From contig NZ_BPMA01000028.1 of the NCBI RefSeq assembly GCF_026005215.1, forward strand, positions 1-64,000: DNA of 64,000 nucleotides. Direction: 5' to 3'. This document shows, piece by piece, positions 1 to 9,592 of the stretch (positions are counted from its first letter, which is position 1; every line of letters starts with the position of its first letter). Origin of the DNA: Capnocytophaga catalasegens (GTDB lineage Bacteria > Bacteroidota > Bacteroidia > Flavobacteriales > Flavobacteriaceae). The notes beneath the pieces are model-generated. The model worked only from the letters and a program-made list of their open reading frames with translations, ran no database searches and was not told where the DNA came from. A program made the translations under genes and the position numbers.

Positions 1-3000
1 ACATTTTGTTTTGCGGATTATAAACAACCCACAAAGAAAATAATAAAAGGAAATGTTGTAGATGAAAACGGAATATCTCTAATTGGAGTAAATGTTGTAG
101 AAATTGGTACGACCAATGGCGTAGTAACCGATTTTGACGGAAATTATCAAATTACTTTAGTTAATCCAAACGCTGTACTTGAATTTTCCTTCGTCGGTTA
201 CAAAAATGTAAAAATTTCTGTTAATAATCAAAGTGTCATCAATGTGAAACTTGATAATCCTTTGATTGATCTTGAAGAAGTAGTCGTTGTAGGATATGGA
301 ACGCAGAAAAAAGAATCTGTAACTGGGGCTATTTCTTCTATGAAGGGTAAAAATTTGACCGAAAACGCTGTAGCCAATGTGTCAAATGCTTTGGTCGGAC
401 GAATCGCAGGAATCACCTCCACACAATCAAGTGGAGAACCTGGGAGAAATTCAACTACAATCCGAATTAGAGGAATAAGCACATTTAATTCGGGGAGCCA
501 AGAGCCTTTGGTTGTAGTAGATGGCATTCAAAGTTCAATGAGTGTAATTGATGCTATGGATCCTTATGAAATAGAAAGTATCAATTTGCTCAAAGATGCT
601 TCGGCCACCGCTGTATATGGAGTAAAAGGTGCTAACGGAGTACTTATTGTTACTACCAAACGAGGAAAAACAGGAGCGCCAAAGGTTACCCTCACTTACA
701 ATACAGGGATAAGTCAATTAGCTACTCAATTAGACCTTCTGAACTCATACGATTATGCGGTTTTCAGAAATGAAGCCATACGAAATGATAATGACCCAAG
801 TAAGTTCAATCTGTTGTTTAGTGAAGAAGGGTTTCGTAACGAATTATGGAAATTCAAAAACAATCGTGATTTTACTCCTGATGAAGTTGAAGCGATGAAT
901 TTAACTCCAGAACAAAAACAAATTCTTCTTAATAGTCCCGCTATATATTACACAAGTCATAATTATTTCAAAGAGGCTTTCGGTGGAAATTCACCACAAA
1001 CTCAGTTTAATCTAAATGTTTCGGGCGGTACAGAAAAAACACGATATTTTACTTCGTTAGGATATTTGTACCAAGGAGGTTCTTTTCAAAATACAGATTA
1101 TTACGACGCTGATATCAATTCTAAATATCAACGCTATAATTTCAGATCCAATCTAGATTTTGATGTTACTGATAACACAAATTTGACCGTTGATCTAACG
1201 GCTGTATCTTCCAAAGTAGGAGGTATTTTAGGTAGCTCACAAGATGGAGATATCACTGGAGAATATGCTCGGCAAAAAGCCATGCTTGTTCACATATTAG
1301 CAAACCCTCCCTTTACGGGACCTGGCATTGTAGATAATCATCTAGTACATGGTTTTGTTGATGGAGTTAATCCCCTTACAGCCAAGAAAGCATCAGGATA
1401 TACCATCTTTTCAGGGCTTCTAACTCGTCCTTATCTTACCACTTATAAAACCAATTTAAACATCAATTTGAAGTTAAAACATAACTTCGATTATATCACA
1501 AAAGGATTATCGGCAACAGGAACCTTTTCATACAACGATACATATTCCAAAGGTGTACGACGAGAAAAATCTGTACCATCGTATTCCGTTGCACGAAATC
1601 CTAAAAACTTATCCGAAATTCTCTTCTTTGGGGGAAATTTAAATCCTATCCAACTTGAAGATAATTTCAGATTGTACAAATGGCGAAGAGTGTATTTTGA
1701 ACTTGCAACCAATTACGAACGTACTTTCGGCAAACATGGCGTTACAGCTCTTATACTTGCCAACGGACAAAAAACACACGACCCTGGACTCGAATATTTC
1801 GTTCCTGCCGGATTGATGGGACTTGCCGCTCGTTCTACTTACGATTACGACGGAAGATACCTATTGGAAGTGAATATGGGCTACAATGGTACTGAAAATT
1901 TTGCCCCAGGTAAGCGTTTTGGTTTCTTTCCTGCTTTTTCACTTGGTTGGGTTGCTAGCAACGAAAAATTTTTCCCTGAAAACAACATAGTAACTTATCT
2001 GAAATTGAGAGGTTCTTACGGAGAGGTTGGTAATGACCAAGTTGGTAGCAGACGATTTCTGTATCTTCCTAGTACTTGGGGATATGGATTTGAAGGTTAT
2101 GAAAATACAGGAATTGGTATCGGAGGATATTATTTTGGAGATAGCAATGGAAGTACTAAAGACCCATTCTATACAGGTTCGTGGGAGAAAAGAGTGGGTA
2201 ATCCAAATGTAACTTGGGAAAGAGCCAAAAAAAGTAATTTGGGAATAGATTTACATATGTTCAAAGATAAACTCTCTATTACAGCAGATATTTTTCAGGA
2301 AAAAAGAGATAATATTCTGTGGTACAGAGGTACGGTTCCTGGAATTGTTGCTTCCGATTTGCCTGCTGTGAATATTGGTGAGGTTTCTAACAAAGGATAT
2401 GAAGTTCAAGTTCATTGGACAGACAAAATAAACGACTTTACATATAGTTTAGGTTTTAATGTTTCATATGCCAAAAATAAAATCGAATATCGAGACGAAC
2501 CAGCTAACCAGTTTGAATGGATGAATGCTACGGGCTATTCCATTGGTCAATACAAAGGTTTACTTACTGATGGTTTCTATAACACCTGGGAAGAAGTAAT
2601 GCAGCGCCCTTATTCACGTTACGACGGAAACAAAGTACAACCTGGCGACATTCGTTATGTAGATATAACAGGTGATAATATTATTGATGAAAAAGATTTC
2701 GTGCCGATAGGTTATTCAAACTTCCCGAGATATAATTTTGGTGCAAATCTTAATTTAGGATACAAAGGTTTTGGATTATCAATATTATTCACAGGTACAG
2801 CCCAAGGTTCTATGCCTCTTGATTTCTATATGCGATATCCTTTTTATATGGACAAAGGAGCGGCTTTCAAACATCAATACGAAGGAAGATGGACTCCCGA
2901 AAAAGTTCAACAAGGTATAACACCTACTTTCCCTCGGGCTTCTCTGCGTACAGGAGACAACATAAACGGGGTTGCCTTTAGTGATTTTTGGTTACAATCT

Positions 3001-3237
3001 ACAGACCATATTAAGTTAAAAAACGTAGAAATAAGCTATCTCTTAGAAAAACATAGATGGTTGGAAAAAAGTGGTATTACTTCCATAAGATTTTCTTTAA
3101 GTGGAAATAATTTGCACGCTTGGTCTAAGATGCTTCCTGGTTATGACCCCGAGCAACAAGACGCAAACGGAGCCGCTGCTGGATATTTGTATCCGATGAC
3201 GCGAGTGTATAACTTAGGTATCAATATTCAGTTTTAA
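1..3237 (+). CDS. SusC-family TonB-dependent outer-membrane transporter (5' end cut by window)
   Basis: Imports oligosaccharides across the outer membrane with its SusD partner, powered by TonB. The reading frame is open from base 1, so the gene starts before the window; 1078 codons are visible. Bases about 46-250 encode a carboxypeptidase-regulatory-like beta-sandwich ending at the EEVVVVGYGTQKK linker (TonB-box region). A plug domain follows, with the SusC-typical stretches IRIRGISTFN, PLVVVDGIQ and VYGVKGANGVLIVTTKRG, and then a long 22-strand-type barrel ending in aromatic NIQF. The SusD gene follows after 27 bp, which implies one transcript. Choosing the first internal ATG (base 244) would cut away the conserved N-terminal domain, so I extend the gene to the edge. 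The family assignment is secure; the substrate is inferred only from the neighbours. Confidence 0.95.
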   Translation, partial: TFCFADYKQPTKKIIKGNVVDENGISLIGVNVVEIGTTNGVVTDFDGNYQITLVNPNAVLEFSFVGYKNVKISVNNQSVINVKLDNPLIDLEEVVVVGYGTQKKESVTGAISSMKGKNLTENAVANVSNALVGRIAGITSTQSSGEPGRNSTTIRIRGISTFNSGSQEPLVVVDGIQSSMSVIDAMDPYEIESINLLKDASATAVYGVKGANGVLIVTTKRGKTGAPKVTLTYNTGISQLATQLDLLNSYDYAVFRNEAIRNDNDPSKFNLLFSEEGFRNELWKFKNNRDFTPDEVEAMNLTPEQKQILLNSPAIYYTSHNYFKEAFGGNSPQTQFNLNVSGGTEKTRYFTSLGYLYQGGSFQNTDYYDADINSKYQRYNFRSNLDFDVTDNTNLTVDLTAVSSKVGGILGSSQDGDITGEYARQKAMLVHILANPPFTGPGIVDNHLVHGFVDGVNPLTAKKASGYTIFSGLLTRPYLTTYKTNLNINLKLKHNFDYITKGLSATGTFSYNDTYSKGVRREKSVPSYSVARNPKNLSEILFFGGNLNPIQLEDNFRLYKWRRVYFELATNYERTFGKHGVTALILANGQKTHDPGLEYFVPAGLMGLAARSTYDYDGRYLLEVNMGYNGTENFAPGKRFGFFPAFSLGWVASNEKFFPENNIVTYLKLRGSYGEVGNDQVGSRRFLYLPSTWGYGFEGYENTGIGIGGYYFGDSNGSTKDPFYTGSWEKRVGNPNVTWERAKKSNLGIDLHMFKDKLSITADIFQEKRDNILWYRGTVPGIVASDLPAVNIGEVSNKGYEVQVHWTDKINDFTYSLGFNVSYAKNKIEYRDEPANQFEWMNATGYSIGQYKGLLTDGFYNTWEEVMQRPYSRYDGNKVQPGDIRYVDITGDNIIDEKDFVPIGYSNFPRYNFGANLNLGYKGFGLSILFTGTAQGSMPLDFYMRYPFYMDKGAAFKHQYEGRWTPEKVQQGITPTFPRASLRTGDNINGVAFSDFWLQSTDHIKLKNVEISYLLEKHRWLEKSGITSIRFSLSGNNLHAWSKMLPGYDPEQQDANGAAAGYLYPMTRVYNLGINIQF

Positions 3238-3264
3238 ATTTAGACATAACGAAAATACAATACA

Positions 3265-5016
3265 ATGAAAAATCTATATTATATTTTTTTGATTATAACT
3301 CTAAGCTCACAACTTTTTTCGTGTGCAAATGAAGATTATTTCCTTGAAAAAAGATTGGGAAGTGATGTTACTGTAGATTCTATTTTCGCTACAAAACAAA
3401 AATCTTTGTCGGCTATCGCTCAAGCCTACGGAATGAGCTTGCAAGCTGGAATTACTCTAAGGGGTTGGGATAATGACCGAAACAACGGACTTAGAGGCGG
3501 AACACTTTCTCATCTTTCTGGTGAAGTGAATGCTTTGAAATTCAACTGGGAAGATGCTTGGAAAATCCAACGCTCGGGAATGACCGCTAATGAAGGAGAT
3601 GGAAAACCTTTAAGCCCTGATGGTTTTGTTTATAACTATCAAGCCATTCGTCAGTGTTACCTCGTAATAGAAAATATTGACAAAGTTTCTGACCTATCTG
3701 ATGTTGATAAAAAAGCCATAAAGGCCGAAATGCTTACACTTATCGCTTATCGTTATCAAGAAATGCTAAAACGATACGGAGGTGTTCCTATTGTGGAGGG
3801 AACACTCAACGTAGAGTCTGATCTTATGATTCCTCGTGCTTCGGTACGTGCAACTCTTGACCATATCATAAAGCTCTGTGATTTGGCAGTAGGCGACCTT
3901 CCTAATTCGTACAACAGAATCGACAAAGGTCGTGTAACCAAAGGAATTCCAATGTGCGTTAAAGCAGAAGCTCTGATGTTTGCCGCAAGACCTCTGTTCA
4001 ATAGTGCCATTCCTTATATGAGTTTGGGTGCGAACAACTCTCTTATTTCGCTTGGTGCAGAAGACCCTTCTTTGTGGCAAAGTGCTGTTGAAGCTAATCT
4101 TGAAGTTATCAATTGGGCAACATCTAATGGATACCGAGTTATTGACAGCGGAGACCCTTTCAAAGATTACGGAACAGCTGTTTCTACTCCTAATAATGAG
4201 GAAGTTCTATTAGCCTTCAAATCGCAACAAGCATCGGTTTCTTATAGTCCACAAACGCAATCTGGAGGCGCCAATGCGATGAGTTATTTACAACTAACTC
4301 AATACTATAAATCCGATGGAACTAATCAAACATGGGCTGGAGAGAATTGGAGTTCTTACAACGAATACGTACAAAAAGCCAACGAAATGGAAGCACGATT
4401 TAAAGCCTCGGCAGCCATTGCTGGACAACAAGCGTGGAATAACCCAACTTCCTACAAATGGTCAAGTGAAATGCTTTCCAATGCTTCTACTTGGGCAGGA
4501 AGAGGAGGTACGGAAGGTGCTGGAAGACGTGTAAAATTCTGGTATATGGCTGACACAAGAGATTGGTTTGAGTTCCCTCTGTACCGATTAGCCGAATTTT
4601 ACCTAAACCTTGCTGAGGCGTATAACGAACTGGGTAATGCAACAAAATCACAAGAGTATCTCAATGTAATAAGAAATAGAGCAGGTCTTCCTAACATTAC
4701 AGAAACAAACAAAACGAAACTGAGAAATATTATACAAAGAGAATGGGCAATTGAATTTTACGAAGAGAACCATCGTCTTTTTGATGTAAAACACTGGAAA
4801 TTACCTGATTTAGGAAACGGAATTATCGGTGGCGATAAGAAAGGTATTGAATTTCAATACGTTTCTGGTCAAGACGCTGGTTGGAATCCTTGGGATTATG
4901 TATCTTATGCGGTACGAGTCCTTTACACAGGATATTGGGACCCAAGTCAGTATTTAGAACCTTTTCCGATTGGAGAAGTAAATAAAGGATATATTATACA
5001 AAATCCTGGTTATTAA
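3265..5016 (+). CDS. SusD/RagB-family nutrient-binding lipoprotein
   Basis: Surface lipoprotein that caps the preceding SusC barrel and captures glycan. The N-terminus is a short hydrophobic signal ending in a lipobox (LFSC, Cys about residue 20) followed by acidic residues (ANEDY), which fits surface export. The body has the SusD layout: an N-terminal TPR-like half (AYRYQEMLKRYGGVPIVEGTL) and a C-terminal region with FPLYRLAEFYLNLAEAYNE, the repeat-helix signature of RagB/SusD. It ends EVNKGYIIQNPGY, the usual SusD C-terminus. Its 583 residues are typical. The gene lies 27 bp after SusC and 45 bp before a second SusC, inside the locus operon. The ligand is unknown. Confidence 0.95.
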   Translation: MKNLYYIFLIITLSSQLFSCANEDYFLEKRLGSDVTVDSIFATKQKSLSAIAQAYGMSLQAGITLRGWDNDRNNGLRGGTLSHLSGEVNALKFNWEDAWKIQRSGMTANEGDGKPLSPDGFVYNYQAIRQCYLVIENIDKVSDLSDVDKKAIKAEMLTLIAYRYQEMLKRYGGVPIVEGTLNVESDLMIPRASVRATLDHIIKLCDLAVGDLPNSYNRIDKGRVTKGIPMCVKAEALMFAARPLFNSAIPYMSLGANNSLISLGAEDPSLWQSAVEANLEVINWATSNGYRVIDSGDPFKDYGTAVSTPNNEEVLLAFKSQQASVSYSPQTQSGGANAMSYLQLTQYYKSDGTNQTWAGENWSSYNEYVQKANEMEARFKASAAIAGQQAWNNPTSYKWSSEMLSNASTWAGRGGTEGAGRRVKFWYMADTRDWFEFPLYRLAEFYLNLAEAYNELGNATKSQEYLNVIRNRAGLPNITETNKTKLRNIIQREWAIEFYEENHRLFDVKHWKLPDLGNGIIGGDKKGIEFQYVSGQDAGWNPWDYVSYAVRVLYTGYWDPSQYLEPFPIGEVNKGYIIQNPGY

Positions 5017-5061
5017 GAATTTGTATTTGTTTTATTTGAAAATAATTTAAGACATAGTAAG

Positions 5062-7872
5062 ATGAAATATAAAAATAACATATTCTTCTGCATCGTGGTA
5101 TTTGTTTGCTCAATATTCAATTTGCAAGCTCAAAATACCAATGACCCTACGATATTTATTCCCGATTCGACATTTGTTGCAGGTACGTTGGTGAATATTC
5201 CCAAGGAATCTGCTACGATTTCCTATTCAGATGTTTCGGGAGAAAAATTATTGAAAATGCCTTCAACGAATTTCACCAATAGTTTATTCGGATTACTTCC
5301 AGGACTAACTACTTTACAAGGTTCAGGAGAACCAGGCGCAAATGATGCATATCTGACTATCAGAGGATTAGGCTCTTATAACTATCCACAAGCCACTATT
5401 TTTATTGATGGTTATCAAAGCGATTTGGTATATTTATCGCCTTCTGAAATAGAATCAATTACCATATTGAAAGATGCTGCAGCTTTAGCTCCATTTGGTA
5501 TGAAAGGAGCTCATGGAGTTATTTGGATAACTACTAAACGAGGCATAGAAAGCAAACCGATTATCGGAGTAGAATTACAAACAGGTTTTCAAAAACCTAC
5601 CATACTTAGCAAACCACTATCTGCAATAGAATATGCACAATTGTATAACGAGGCTTATAGCAATGATTTAGGTTTATGGAGTACTTACTATAACATTCCT
5701 TCCGATATTCAATTCAATACCGATTGGTACGACAAAGTTCTTAAAAATTCATCGCTTTTGGATAGACAAGATGTAACCATCAAAGGAGGTTCTTCATCAG
5801 CCAAATACTTCGTACTTTTAGGACACGCACGAAATAGTGGACTTTACAAGGTACGAACCGATGATTCGCATTCCAATGCAAAGTTTGAACAATTTACCAT
5901 CAAAGCCAATCTTGATTTCAGTATGTTGAAATTATTTGAAGGAAGAGTGAATATCAATGGACGAATCGAAGATAGAAGCAATCCTAATTATTCAACCTCC
6001 AATCTATGGAAAAACTTGGAGAGCTATCCTAACATCATCTATAATCACCAAAATGAAGATGGTTCTTATACGGGAACCTCAACGTATCCCGATAATCCGT
6101 ATGCTTCTATTCAAGCATTAGGATTTAAGACCATGCACGATAGAACTTTTTCGGCAAACTTCGATTTGAAAGAAAAACTTGACTTTATAACCCCAGGATT
6201 ATATATAAATCAGGGAATATCACTTAGTACTTGGACACGAGGCACGCGAAGCGTTTACAGAAACTATACACGCGTATTAAATGGTTTGGCACAAACTACC
6301 GATCGCGACACAAATTACGAAGTTAAAGACGACTACGGAACCAACCAATGGAATCGATTACAAATACAATTAGGAGCTGGATATTCACGTAACTTTGGTA
6401 GTAGTACATTAACAACCGCCGTAAGTTATCTGCAATATTTGTATCACATTGATGCTAACTTGAACGGAGCTGCTGGTTTAAATAACGATTATGCTTATCA
6501 GAATATTAGCGGACGCATACACTACGATTACAAAAATAAATACTTTGCTGAATTGGGTTTTGCTTATAGCGGGTCTGATAATTATGCTAAAGGTAATCGA
6601 TTTGGATTTTATCACGCTCTTTCCTTCGGGTGGAATATTTTCAATGATAAATATGTAGTTTCTAATCCAAATATCAATTTGCTAAAAATAAGAGCTTCTG
6701 TTGGTACTACGGGCAATGATCACTACAATGGCGGACGATATTTATATCAAAAATATTATTCATCGGTAGGCGGAGGTGGTTTTGCCACAGGGAATGATAC
6801 CCCTACATGGCACAATACAATGGGGCTTCGATATGTACCTAATCCTGATATTTTTGCAGAAAAAAGTCTTAAATATAATATTGGTATTGATTCCAAATTC
6901 TTCAACAGATGGAGCATTTCTATTGATGCTTTTCTGAACAAAAATACGGATATTGTTTCTCCCGATTATAGTTTATCAGGTGTATTTGGAGCAACGCCAC
7001 CTTATAAAAACCTAGGTAAAGTAACCAACAAAGGCTTCGAGTTTGTTACCAATTACACTTCTTCCATCGGAAAGTTACAATATACTATTGGAGCAAATGC
7101 TTCGTATGCTATCAACAAGATAGATTATATGGCAGAATATGATGCTGTTTCAGAACAATCTGCCAAAACAGGAAAATCTATCGGAATACGATTTGGATAT
7201 GATGCCATAGGATTTTATGATGTTTCGGATTTTGACACCAATGGAAACTTAGTTTCTTCATTACCAAAACCTTCATTTGGCAACGTAATGCCTGGGGATA
7301 TAAAATATCGAGATATCAATGCAGACGGATTTATCAATGAATACGATAGAATTGAAATCGGAAAAGGATTTTTGCCAGCATTAACGTATGCAGGGTCTAT
7401 CAATCTTGCTTACGAAGGATTTGATTTAGGGCTTTTGGTACAAGGGGTACAAGGCAGAGATATTGATTTACTTTACGATGCACGTCTAAAAACCATTGCT
7501 TTTGAAAATAACGGAAATGTATATGCCATAGCCAAAAATCGATGGGCTTATTATCCTAATCAAGGAATTGATACACGTAGTTCAGCTCAATATCCTCGTC
7601 TTTCTTTGTTAGGGAATAATAACAATTATCAATCCTCTACCCTATGGATAAAAAAGGCAGATTATATAAGAATTCGATATGTAGAAATTGGATACAGCAT
7701 TCCTCAACGAATGATTGAAAACACAGGTTTAAATAAAGTTCGTATATATCTGAATGCGACTAATCCTTTTACAGTTTCTTCATTGATGTCTGATTACAAC
7801 TTAGACCCCGAGGTACTATCAGGATATCCTGCTCTTAAATCTGTCACAATGGGTGTTTCTTTGAAATTTTAA
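5062..7872 (+). CDS. Second SusC-family TonB-dependent transporter, lacking the usual N-terminal domain
   Basis: Outer-membrane importer of the second SusCD pair. A Sec signal (ends LQAQ) is followed after about 45 residues by the plug (SGEKLLKMPSTNFTNSLFG, YLTIRGLGSYN, FIDGY, LKDAAALAPFGMKGAHGVIWITTKRG) and a barrel ending VSLKF. Unlike the first and third SusC proteins in this window, it has no carboxypeptidase-regulatory-like domain between the signal and the plug. This makes it shorter (936 residues) and leaves an unusual N-terminal stretch (NDPTIFIPDSTFVAGTLVN). The gene sits 45 bp after the first SusD and 30 bp before its own SusD. It is probably co-transcribed and handles a different size or branch of the same glycan. 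Family certain; role inferred. Confidence 0.94.
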   Translation: MKYKNNIFFCIVVFVCSIFNLQAQNTNDPTIFIPDSTFVAGTLVNIPKESATISYSDVSGEKLLKMPSTNFTNSLFGLLPGLTTLQGSGEPGANDAYLTIRGLGSYNYPQATIFIDGYQSDLVYLSPSEIESITILKDAAALAPFGMKGAHGVIWITTKRGIESKPIIGVELQTGFQKPTILSKPLSAIEYAQLYNEAYSNDLGLWSTYYNIPSDIQFNTDWYDKVLKNSSLLDRQDVTIKGGSSSAKYFVLLGHARNSGLYKVRTDDSHSNAKFEQFTIKANLDFSMLKLFEGRVNINGRIEDRSNPNYSTSNLWKNLESYPNIIYNHQNEDGSYTGTSTYPDNPYASIQALGFKTMHDRTFSANFDLKEKLDFITPGLYINQGISLSTWTRGTRSVYRNYTRVLNGLAQTTDRDTNYEVKDDYGTNQWNRLQIQLGAGYSRNFGSSTLTTAVSYLQYLYHIDANLNGAAGLNNDYAYQNISGRIHYDYKNKYFAELGFAYSGSDNYAKGNRFGFYHALSFGWNIFNDKYVVSNPNINLLKIRASVGTTGNDHYNGGRYLYQKYYSSVGGGGFATGNDTPTWHNTMGLRYVPNPDIFAEKSLKYNIGIDSKFFNRWSISIDAFLNKNTDIVSPDYSLSGVFGATPPYKNLGKVTNKGFEFVTNYTSSIGKLQYTIGANASYAINKIDYMAEYDAVSEQSAKTGKSIGIRFGYDAIGFYDVSDFDTNGNLVSSLPKPSFGNVMPGDIKYRDINADGFINEYDRIEIGKGFLPALTYAGSINLAYEGFDLGLLVQGVQGRDIDLLYDARLKTIAFENNGNVYAIAKNRWAYYPNQGIDTRSSAQYPRLSLLGNNNNYQSSTLWIKKADYIRIRYVEIGYSIPQRMIENTGLNKVRIYLNATNPFTVSSLMSDYNLDPEVLSGYPALKSVTMGVSLKF

Positions 7873-7902
7873 ATTTTGTAAATAACTTAAATAATTTATC
7901 TT

Positions 7903-9576
7903 ATGTTAAAAATTAGCAAATATTCAATAATACATTTGAGCATATCTGTACTGATAGGCTCTCTGGTAAGTTGCGATGTATTAGATACAAAGGTAGATAT
8001 TTATAACACAGACCAGCAAATACAAACTAATTATAAAGTACTTTATGATTTTGGTTATGCCGCTTACACACGATTGCAAAACAGAGGATATGCCATAGAT
8101 AATAATCTTTTTGCTGCTGTTTCTGATGAGGCTGAATATACGTATTCGCCTTCTTCTACACAGATTTTCAATGAAGGAAGCTGGAATGCTTTTACCAATC
8201 CTGATAATAGCTATCTATATAATTATGAAGGGATACGAGCTGCTACCTATTTTTTGGAAACATATCCGAATTATGTTGAGTTTTTAAAACTGAATCGAAA
8301 CTTAATCTCTACTAATGATATCAATGAATACCAGAGAGATGTAAAAAGTATCCGATACTTACGATTTGAAAACAGAGTGCTTCGTGCTTATTTTTATTTC
8401 GAACTTTTGAAACGTTTCGGTGGAGTTCCTATCGTAAAAAATCTTTTAGACTCAAATGATAATACACATTTACCACGAAATAGTGTTGATGAAGTGGTTG
8501 ACTACATTGTCAGCGAAATTGATGCTTCCAAAGACAGCCTAGTTACTAACTGGGGTACTGACTTTCAGGATATTGGACTGGACGGACGCATAACCAAAGG
8601 AGCCGCATTAGCTTTAAAATCAAGAGTTTTGCTATACGCAGCAAGCCCTCTATTTAATCCAGGCAACGATGCCACTAAATGGCAAGCTGCGGCAAGTGCT
8701 GCCAACGAATTACTTAGCCTGAATTTGTATTCGTTAGATCCAAATTACAGTGAACTATTCATTGGCGATAAAAGCACAAAAAGCTCAGAAACCATCTTTG
8801 CTATACGACAAGGAGCTACTAACGATTTGGAAAAAAGTAATTATCCTATCGGAACTGCTGGAGGTAATAGCGGGATTACACCCTCTCACAATTTGGTAAA
8901 TGCTTACGAGTACAAAGGTATTCCTAACCCCGATGACCCGTATGCCAATCGCGATCCCCGATTAGGTTTTTCTATTGTAACCAATAATAGCAAGTGGAAC
9001 GACAGAACCATCGAAATCTGGGAAGGTGGTACTGATGATTTCAACAATAAAAATGCTTCTCGGACCGGATATTATTTGAAAAAATTCTTAAATGAAAATC
9101 TCAATTTAATTCAAGATGAAAAAAAATTAAGAAGTTGGATTGTTTTCCGCTTGGCTGAAATATATCTGAACTATGCTGAAGCTATGAACGAAGCCTACGG
9201 TCCTAACAACAGCAATGGATATGGACTTACCGCTGAAGAAGCTCTCAACAAAGTTAGAAGCAGACCAGGCGTTGAAATGCCTCCTATCACTACAAGTTCA
9301 AAAGACGAATTCAGAGAAAAAGTAAAACACGAACGCCGCATAGAACTTGCCTTTGAAGAACATCGATATTGGGATTTGAGACGATGGAAAGACGCCATAA
9401 CAGTACTCAATAGCCCTTTACGAGGGGTTCGCCCTACAAAAAATGGAACTCATTTCACTTACGATGTAAAAGAAGTTGAAAAAAGAGTTTTTTTAGAAAA
9501 AATGTATCTCCATCCGATTCCACAATCTGAAATTGCAAAATCACAAGGAATTTTAACACAAAACCCTGGTTGGTAG
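7903..9576 (+). CDS. SusD/RagB-family nutrient-binding lipoprotein (second pair)
   Basis: Glycan-binding surface lipoprotein paired with the preceding SusC. The signal ends in lipobox LVSC (Cys about residue 24), then DVLDTKVD. Family marks are YFYFELLKRFGGVPIVKNL in the TPR-like half, WIVFRLAEIYLNYAEAMNEAYG, and FEEHRYWDLRRWKDA near the C-terminus, which is classic RagB/SusD. It ends SQGILTQNPGW. At 557 residues it is full length. It is 30 bp from its SusC and 16 bp from the next lipoprotein gene. It differs clearly from the first SusD in sequence, so the two pairs are not a recent tandem copy. Confidence 0.95.
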   Translation: MLKISKYSIIHLSISVLIGSLVSCDVLDTKVDIYNTDQQIQTNYKVLYDFGYAAYTRLQNRGYAIDNNLFAAVSDEAEYTYSPSSTQIFNEGSWNAFTNPDNSYLYNYEGIRAATYFLETYPNYVEFLKLNRNLISTNDINEYQRDVKSIRYLRFENRVLRAYFYFELLKRFGGVPIVKNLLDSNDNTHLPRNSVDEVVDYIVSEIDASKDSLVTNWGTDFQDIGLDGRITKGAALALKSRVLLYAASPLFNPGNDATKWQAAASAANELLSLNLYSLDPNYSELFIGDKSTKSSETIFAIRQGATNDLEKSNYPIGTAGGNSGITPSHNLVNAYEYKGIPNPDDPYANRDPRLGFSIVTNNSKWNDRTIEIWEGGTDDFNNKNASRTGYYLKKFLNENLNLIQDEKKLRSWIVFRLAEIYLNYAEAMNEAYGPNNSNGYGLTAEEALNKVRSRPGVEMPPITTSSKDEFREKVKHERRIELAFEEHRYWDLRRWKDAITVLNSPLRGVRPTKNGTHFTYDVKEVEKRVFLEKMYLHPIPQSEIAKSQGILTQNPGW

Positions 9577-9592
9577 TTTAAAAATAAATACA

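Noticed and set aside
244-3237. SusC start at the ATG at 244
   Set aside because: The same frame is open to base 1 and encodes the conserved N-terminal domain, so the gene is truncated by the window, not started here.
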